Below the pieces are notes generated by a model. It ran no database searches and was not told where the DNA came from. It saw only the letters and a program-made list of their open reading frames with translations. From Chara braunii (lineage: Eukaryota > Streptophyta > Charophyceae > Charales > Characeae), in assembly GCA_003427395.1 (NCBI GenBank), contig BFEA01000457.1, forward strand, positions 859,225 through 897,958: 38,734 bases of DNA. The letters run 5' to 3'. A program made the position numbers and the translations under genes. Below, one piece after another: positions 32,613 through 38,734 of this stretch; the stretch's first letter is position 1, and each line of letters begins with the position of its first letter.

Positions 32613-34013
32613 AGTTAGACTACGCAAACTTATGGAACATGTCTAGCTCAACCTTGGAATACACAAACACAGGGCACAACAGCTTTTCTCCTTTTTTAGC
32701 ATATGACTAGGCCACCTTAGTCGCTCTGAACTGTTTAAATATCCCAACTTTATATACTTGTCTGCACTTAGTCCCTTGAGGTAGCATATAACTGAACCGA
32801 TTATCTTCAGCTCAAGATTTAGTCTGCCCCTTCGTACCACAAGTTTTGTCTTAATTAGTACTGTCTTCAGTTGGTGTTAAGCTATAGTCAGACCACCCAA
32901 ACTTATGGAACCCTGTCTGACTAGCCTGTTCATAGATAATATAATAATAAAGTATAGCCAATTATATCCTTTTGGTTCCAGCATGTACGTGGTATTGGAC
33001 CAAAACCACCCAAACTTATGGGAAATTGTCTGGTCCTCAGCCTGGTTCATTCTCTTAAAGCCAAGAGAGATGGTTAATGGGTGCATATATTTCCAGGTCT
33101 CCTTTCAGGCAGTTCAGCCACTTTAGGTTACTACACTTTCGAATTGTGTGTGGATCTATACATGGGGTTGTCTAAAACAGCCTTAGGCATTTCAACCACT
33201 TCAGGTTGATCCATTGCAAATGGTGGGATGGGGGTACCTGAAACCCCTTTCAGAAGCTTCAGCCACTTCAGCGGTTTCAGGTCCCCACCTGAAATTCCTG
33301 AAATGACCTGAAGTGGCTGAAGCTTCTTAAAGGGGTTTCAGGTACCCCCATCCAACCATTTGGATGGGGGTACCTGAAACCCCTTTCAGAAGCTTCAACC
33401 ACTTCAGCGGTTCAAGGTCCCCACCTGAAATTCCTGAAATGTCCTGAAGTGGCTGAAGCTTCTGAAAGGGGTTTCAGGTACCCCTAACCTGAAACCCCAT
33501 TCATAAGCTTCAGCCACTTCAGCGGTTTCAGGTCCTCATCCGAAATTCCTGAAATGACCTGAAGTGGCTGAAAAAACAGTCAAAAAATAAAATAAAATAA
33601 AAAAAATAAAACTTGTCCTGCAAACCACCCGAAACTTCTGAAATGACCTGAAGTGTCTTTAGGCCATTTCAGCAGTTTCAGACCACTTCTGAATCTTTCA
33701 TTCTGAAATTTCAGGTGGTCGTTCACTGCGAGTGAAAGTCAAAGCAGGAAGAGGCTGAGCCACCCAAACTTATGGAACATGCTCAGACCTCCTCGTTCAG
33801 AAACGAAAGCAACTGAAATACACCCAAAGTAAACAGGGCGACCAAGCCACCCAAACTTATGGAACATGCTTGGCCCCTGAAAAGTCAATCACAGTCAGCC
33901 CTCACAAGTCAAAGCAACCAGACCACCCAAACTTATGGGAACCTGTTTGGTTATTCAGGCAATCCAAAATAAACATAGCACTGGACCCTCCAAACTTATG
34001 GAGACTCTCCCAG
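32613..34013 (-). repeat. Second hairpin array, seven constant-loop hairpins
   Basis: Counterparts of H7 to H1 in + coordinate order. H7' 32613-32648 AGTTAGAC/GTCTAGCT (one G-U). H6' 32885-32923 TAGTCAGAC/GTCTGACTA, nine perfect pairs. H5' 32997-33036 GGACCA/TGGTCC. H4' 33755-33786 CTGAGC/GCTCAG. H3' 33842-33873 CCAAGC/GCTTGG. H2' 33916-33952 AACCAGAC/GTTTGGTT (one G-U). H1' 33981-34013 CTGG/CCAG, decayed. The loop on + reads about 'cacccaaacttatggaacat'. Confidence 0.85.
33105..33735. repeat. Foldback-rich insertion in the X LTR of copy 2
   Basis: Arm 33226-33271 and arm 33308-33353 are 46 nt each and complementary at 45 positions. The 36-nt loop contains a nested hairpin (tttcaggt 33275-33282 with acctgaaa 33287-33294). 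A second foldback of the same sequence spans 33362-33486, and a third, partial one follows to about 33572. The rest is made of the same short words (cctgaagtggctgaa, cctgaaat). Absent from X copy 1 between H4 and H5. I saw no clear target duplication. Confidence 0.8.
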
Positions 34014-34673
34014 CCTTTGGTCTACCCAGTAAAAAATGCAATACAACCTTTCTCCCACCTTTCCCCCAGAAGCAATCCCACAATCTGCTTTCAGCCAAAC
34101 AATAAAACTGAAACTGAAATTGCATATACCTTCCTTTATTTACTCTGGTTCGTGTCCTGAAAGTCAAAGTAAGGATGCACACAATATACTCATTCAAACA
34201 TAGCAAGCAATATAGATATGGGCTGTAGTTGGGTTTATAGAAGGGAAGCAACGATTACCTCTCAGTTCATAACTCCTCCAGAGTTCCGGCAGTGCTCCCG
34301 CAATCGGTGGGCTGACTCCCCACAAAGTTTTGTTGCGGTCCTACGGGTTGCAATCCCGCCTGCCGCCTTCCTCTCAGAACAGGATTAGACTTAGAGTAAG
34401 AAGGGTAGAAGAAAGAGGTTTGAGACGCTCGAGATACAAGAGAGGAACTGACTCAACTCCCAGGAGAGGGCCTTGTAATCTTCAGTCTCTTGAGGGCCCC
34501 GCAATGGTGGCCAATGCTCAGAGCAACTTGGTCAACTAAAATCAGGCTGCCACCCATTGACTCTCTGTCGACTCTCCAATTCGCAGCAAGGATACAAAGT
34601 GGTGGTCTTCTTACGTTCCCCCAAATGGCAGTAGTGCCCCCACTCGTCGACCGAATCACTTCCCCAAGTCACA

Positions 34674-36880
34674 CTTCTCCATGTCTAGCTAAGGCCTCAA
34701 TGTGCAGCCTAAAAAATGTCGCTTCTGAATAGAGCACGCCCCCTACGTTGTACTCTACTTAAACTCCAGCACTACGGAGCGAGTGCAATGCGTACGGCAA
34801 CCATGCGTAACAGCCACCTCCACCGCAATGTGCAATGAAAACACAGTAAGCTTCTAGCGTCTTATAACAACCCTGCTCGAGCAGCATATAGTAGAACATG
34901 GTACGGTATGTAAGGCCCAATGGTGCATTCAACAGTTCAGCAGGGTGCACCGCAAGTGCGTCGTCAATACCCCAGCGAATGCATAACATATGCTGAAACA
35001 GCCCAGTCTGCCTGCAGCAGCGAACAGACACAGAGCTCCCGCCCCCTCAAATCATTCCGCAGAGTCGAGCAAGGATCAAATTCGACAGGATCTTCCTTCC
35101 CCACTACTTTAATCCGATAGGAAAGTTGGCACTGCACCCAAACAGGCAAGCCTTAATTCCCGTGGCTGGCCTCGTGCTACTCCCATCGACAAAAATGGGC
35201 AAAGTCGAACGAACCTTCGGGCCGAACCCCGTCGGATGCAGCACACCTAAATGCAGAGCTGCATGTGGCTCAGACCGACCAGGTAAGTCCTCCGCTTTCC
35301 CCCTTCTCGATTCTCTCCTTCCTCATCAACCTCTTTACCTCAATCCTTTCCACTCCCCGCTCCCCCTTTCCCACAAAGAAGCGGGTGGGTTACGTGATTT
35401 TCACTCCCACCAACCTTCCTTCGGCCATGGCCTGGCGCAACTCCTGTCTCCCTTACCTTCTCTCTTCCCTATTCCTTTGCTCAAAATAACATTCCAATCC
35501 TATTCGCCTACCTTCAGGACTCCCGTTTCAGATCTCCTTCCGCTCAGATCGCTCGAGTTTTATGTGTGATACAACCTTTTCATCCCGTGCGCAACCACTC
35601 CCGGCGCAACTCATTCAGCCGATTCTGGCTATACCACATATCCTACGTGAAATCTAACACCGCCCTCATCTTCGCCCGACCCCAAAGCCTCAAAAACGTG
35701 CTTTCCTTCGCCGGATTTCATCAAGATTCGGGTAAGGTCTCGAATCTTCACTTCCGGTCATCTCCTCTTCCGCCATAGCCCCGGCGCACCCCCTTTTCTA
35801 CTAACCTCCCTCCTACTAACTTACCACTGAAACTGACTTCGAAATCGAATTCGCCTGGGGCCCAAACTCCAAGATCCCTCTCCCGTTCGGTTCTGCTAAG
35901 GGTAGAGCGACCTCGGCTTTTTCCCCTGCGCCTCCTCCCTTTTCTCCATAGCCCCTCTTTTCTAATGAATCCAACGGGAAACACGCCCAAATTCATTCGG
36001 TCTACTAGTTCCGACTTCTCTCCGTTGCTGCCTGTCGCTCCCCGCTTCACCTCATTGTCCTTGCGCCCGCCGCCCGTTGCCTCCTTGTTGATGTTCGGCG
36101 CTCCCACTGTGCTCTCTGCCCGCTACTGCCTGGCACCGCCCGGCTTTGCCCGCAGTTCTCACCTGCACCCGACGCACTTTCTAGCCCGGGTTCGTTCCCC
36201 TCTGCTGCTCGTCTCGCTCTGTACTCCGCTCCGTTGCCTTTGTTGCCTCCTCCTTCTTCCCTGTTGTGTCCCACCCCCGCTCGGTTCGTCGGTGCCCCCT
36301 CTGCTCAGCGCCGAGTGGAAGTGAGGTCGCCCAACCTACTTCCTCGGCTAATGCTGCTCCCTACAGCAGCGGACCCGGTCGTGACTGACAGGTTGTCCAA
36401 TAGCCCCAGCTATCCTGAGGGAAACTTCAGAGGGAACCAGGCAGCGGTCTGCCCGATAGCGCCTGCCAGCCTGAGGGAAACTTCGGAGGGGACTAGGCAG
36501 CGGTCTGCCCGATAGCGCCCGCCAGCCTGAGGGAAACTTCGGAGGGGACCGACTCTCCCTGCTTCGACTAGCCTTTCGGCCCTATACCCAAGTCCGACGG
36601 CGCTGCGCCTAGCAGATACTGCCACTGATCGCCACTACCTTCTCTTGACCACTTCACTCTGGCAAAGTCCGCCTCCACCTCAAAGTCTGCTTCCGCCAAG
36701 CCCCCACTCAGACAACTGGCCGCGGAATAGAGGGCGCGGCCTACTGGCCTTATGCATGGCCTAGGTGAACTGGGCCCAATACGGCCCTCGGTGGTATTAT
36801 CAAATATTCAAATGAGAAACTTAAAGACCGTAGTGGGGGAAAGACTCCGTGCGGCTGGTCCTTGCAGCCCGCGACCCACA
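34674..36880. other. Unassigned, pyrimidine- and GC-rich DNA
   Basis: No gene is recognised. Frames such as 35126-35569 and 35965-36324 on + are Pro/Ser/Leu-rich with no domain. A 'gaccaggtaagtcctcc' near 35278-35294 looks like a splice donor, and the tract after it is C/T-rich, so an exon of an unknown gene cannot be excluded. Confidence 0.4.
36414..36560. repeat. 56-bp tandem repeat, three copies
   Basis: 'cctgagggaaacttc.gaggg' starts at 36414, 36470 and 36526, with 'aggcagcggtctgcccgata' between. The 56-bp unit is not a multiple of three. Confidence 0.85.
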
Positions 36881-37400
36881 ACAGAAAAATTTCCACGAGA
36901 AATGAAAGTTGAAGAAACATTTCATTCAAAAAAAAACCTTCATATTAATAAATTATTATTCCAATGTTCGTCCATTTCTAAAATTTCCAGTTTTATTTGA
37001 CAAGTTTCCATCTAAATATGAGCTTTCCCTTCCAACTACATCTATTTGTTCAACATGGAATGAAAGTCTGGATGAGTTTATGAAATGTCTTAATTAAACT
37101 TTCATTTTACTATAACAAATACCTTCTAATTTAAATTGGATTAACCGATTTATGACTGAAAATCCTTACATAGAATGACAGTCCAATTACAATATTTCAT
37201 CAACTCATCCAGACTTTCATTCCATCTCTAGCATGCAGTTCAAATAAGAAGGGATACCCCATTCTTGGTATGAAAGTTTTTTAGTAAGTGAGACAAGAAA
37301 TTTTAAAATTCGAATGACATTTTTTGAGATGGAACGAAAATTTAGAATTTAGAATGTAATTTTACTATAGAATGTTTATTTAATTTTGGGAAATTTTTCT
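36880..37400. repeat. AT-rich stretch with an inverted repeat, MITE-like
   Basis: 'catggaatgaaagtctggat' with the following 'gagttta-tgaaat' (about 37056-37086) is mirrored by 'atttcatcaactcatccag' with 'actttcattccat' (about 37193-37224). This gives arms of about 31 nt around a spacer of about 105 nt. Related words (gaatgaaag, aaaatttccag) recur across the stretch. No coding sequence. A small non-autonomous transposon is possible. Confidence 0.5.
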
Positions 37401-37401
37401 G

Positions 37402-37638
37402 TTGCACTCGGAATGTTTCTTCCTTAGGCTATCGATGTTCTCCAAGTGGGAAACGAGGGAGACAACGACCACGGACTCTGCCACTCCCACTTGCGATGGT
37501 TTTTTTGGTCCGTGTTTTGATGCGGACAGGATTCTGCCACGCCTCGATCCCGCCGGATTCTCGATGGACCTGCTCAAGGCCTTCACCTTCCGTTTCGACC
37601 ACCGTGCCCCGGCGTCGGCCTCAGAACCGATTCCCGAG
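37402..37638 (+). other. GC-rich open segment of unknown origin
   Basis: The frame from 37402 reads through to 37686. From about 37432 ([36 protein letters not shown]) it has balanced, protein-like composition, quite unlike the AT-rich DNA to its left. It could be a captured exon. The frame runs on into the nad1 fragment, which is on the other strand. Family not recognised. Confidence 0.3.
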
Positions 37639-37639
37639 T

Positions 37640-37845
37640 TAAAAAATCAAAAAGAACACGATTCGTTTCCGCTAAACAATAAATAAAAAACAGAATCAAT
37701 AAAGGAAAAAGGGGAATACCAAACCATATCTGTTTTAAATCAAAAGGAGCACGATTCGTTTCCGCTAAACAAGAAATAAAAAACAGAATCAATAAAGCAA
37801 AAAGGGGAATACCAAACCATATCTGTTTTTGTGCTAAATAGATAA
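37640..37845 (-). pseudogene. nad1: Mitochondrial nad1 fragment with tandem duplication (NUMT)
   Basis: On the - strand the frame contains [12 protein letters not shown], then [17 protein letters not shown], the well-known core of NADH dehydrogenase subunit 1 of complex I. A second, slightly changed copy ([12 protein letters not shown], then [12 protein letters not shown]) follows immediately. The repeat step is 93 bp, exactly 31 codons, so the frame is kept. The sequence then ends in unrelated text. Conserved [14 protein letters not shown] residues make the family call strong. A full nad1 has some 320 residues; only about 35 distinct ones are present. Surrounded by nuclear-type repeats, it is best read as mitochondrial DNA inserted in the nucleus. 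Confidence 0.85.
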
Positions 37846-38035
37846 ATGTTGAAAATAAGAAATAATGTCGCACGTCCCGCTGACCCGCGACGCCTCGCAC
37901 ACCTAGGCTGAACAGGGTTGCGCCACGCCCTCAATCCCCCGCGTGCGCCGCTCACCCCAGCGAGGGCCTAAACTTCCCCCCGTACGCGCGTCGTCGAGCG
38001 GACGAGGCTGCACTAGTGCGATATGCAGAAAACAC

Positions 38036-38063
38036 ACCAAATACCTTTGTAAGGGTATTTGGT
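38036..38063. other. Perfect short hairpin at the Y copy 2 border
   Basis: accaaatacc (38036-38045) and ggtatttggt (38054-38063) pair perfectly around an 8-nt loop. The second arm ends exactly where similarity to Y copy 1 begins. Confidence 0.75.
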
Positions 38064-38664
38064 ACGACAACAGTTTCCACAAAATCGTTCTTTTTGTGCC
38101 TATATACATAGATCAGCTCAGCCCAATCATTAAAGGACAAGTGATCGATAAGTGGGAGAGTGTGAACCTTGGGTTCGATAGATCTAGCCTTAACCTCGGC
38201 TAACACTTGCTTTTGTGCAAAATCGATCAGGGTCTGTATGAGGCGTGACGGGGGTTGGAATCGGGCGAGCCAAGCTTTGTCACCGGTAACCAGATCCGCG
38301 ATCCACAACACTTACGGGGCAACGAATACCTGGAATAATAAGACAAGTAGGAAGAACGTAAGCATTCTAAGATCATTAGGATGAGAATATCAAACAAGGC
38401 GATATAAAATGCATATATAAATCCAATCATAGAGTACGTCGTGTCTAAAAATGAGTCACAAATGATCGGTCATGGGTATCAGCCATGAGAGGGAACATCC
38501 ACAGAGAGTACTACTCTCAAATGGCCATGTGTGTGATGATGTGTGTGAACACATATTGCGAGACTCCAAACCATTGTCATCCCACAGGATACCCTCTATA
38601 AGGACTCATCGCATTTTTCACCGTGTGTTATCAACTCTCATGCAATTACCTTATGAAGCTATAC
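38064..38664 (-). mobile_element. Element Y copy 2, cut off by the adapter
   Basis: Direct repeat of 13793-14399 with few differences. Here the exon-like frame is intact through FNDWAELIYVYRHKKNDFVETV, because the TA run is short. After ETV it runs into unrelated sequence instead of the coil module. The copy does not end naturally at 38664: the adapter interrupts it at the point corresponding to 14399. Confidence 0.65.
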
Positions 38665-38702
38665 CTGTCTCTTATACACATCTAGATGTGTATAAGAGAC
38701 AG
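38665..38702. other. Transposase mosaic-end junction adapter (library artefact)
   Basis: CTGTCTCTTATACACATCT (38665-38683) is followed directly by its reverse complement AGATGTGTATAAGAGACAG (38684-38702). These are two Tn5 mosaic ends head to head, the circularisation junction of tagmentation mate-pair libraries. It is not genomic. Translated, it gives the tell-tale artefact peptide VSYTHLDVYKRQ. Confidence 0.98.
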
Positions 38703-38734
38703 CAACCAGACAACTTGACTACCATGAAATGATG
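38703..38734 (+). other. Misjoined piece of the gypsy 5' LTR
   Basis: These 32 bases are identical to 31919-31950 and differ from the other LTR near 23722. They follow the adapter, so they are not the true continuation of 38664. Confidence 0.9.

Larger units (their letters stand above)
32328..34673 (-). mobile_element. Element X copy 2: LTR-like block, proximal part
   Basis: Reverse counterpart of 9305-10945, split from its distal part by the gypsy insertion. It holds the second hairpin array and an extra foldback-rich insertion (about 33105-33735) that copy 1 lacks. Similarity ends at 34673 (TGTGAC on the - strand), the counterpart of 9305. Confidence 0.6.

Noticed and set aside
38472-38732. 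86-codon frame at the right end
   Set aside because: It runs through the sequencing adapter, and its + strand lies opposite the Y exon/intron region.
1-38734. tRNA or rRNA genes
   Set aside because: I looked for tRNA A/B-box pairs and rRNA core words and saw none I could support; only the retroelement primer-binding sites resemble tRNA ends.

Overview
The window looks like nuclear DNA of a repeat-rich green-lineage eukaryote. A charophyte alga such as Chara is my best guess, but that is inference only. The clues are a plant-type Ty3/gypsy chromovirus with a C-terminal chromodomain, a fragment of mitochondrial nad1, a consensus GT-AG intron, plant-like primer-binding sites and dense microsatellites. 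I found no intact host gene; nearly everything is decayed mobile DNA, nested and rearranged.

Layout. 1-8340: a degenerate copy of a transposase-like gene (DUF7869-type, RNase H-like D-D-E pattern). It has a 1.57-kb intron built of 268-bp tandem repeats and is flanked on both sides by further tandem arrays (41 bp, about 135 bp, 59 bp, about 121 bp units). 9305-13216: element X copy 1 on the + strand, an LTR-like block of about 2.2 kb, a tRNA-Arg-like primer-binding site and a leader. 13217-14399: an inverted fragment of a coiled-coil module joined to element Y. 14400-17950: microsatellites and unassigned DNA with ambiguous bases. 17970-21304 (-): a decayed Penelope-like reverse transcriptase module lying directly downstream of the leader of X copy 2. 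X copy 2 runs on the - strand from 34673 to about 21180 and is split by a complete but dead Ty3/gypsy chromovirus (23463-32327, - strand) inserted in its LTR. 34674-37400: unassigned, GC-rich then AT-rich. 37640-37840: a nad1 fragment with an in-frame tandem duplication. 38064-38664: second copy of Y. 38665-38702: an untrimmed transposase mosaic-end junction adapter, followed by 32 bases copied from the gypsy LTR.

The most striking signal is in the LTR-like block of X: seven short hairpins per copy share one nearly constant loop of about 20 nt, while every hairpin has a different stem whose two arms match each other. The same seven occur in order in the second, diverged, inverted copy. I know of no named element with this design.

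Limits: all homology statements come from reading motifs, not from database searches. Element borders without a terminal repeat or a matching second copy are approximate.
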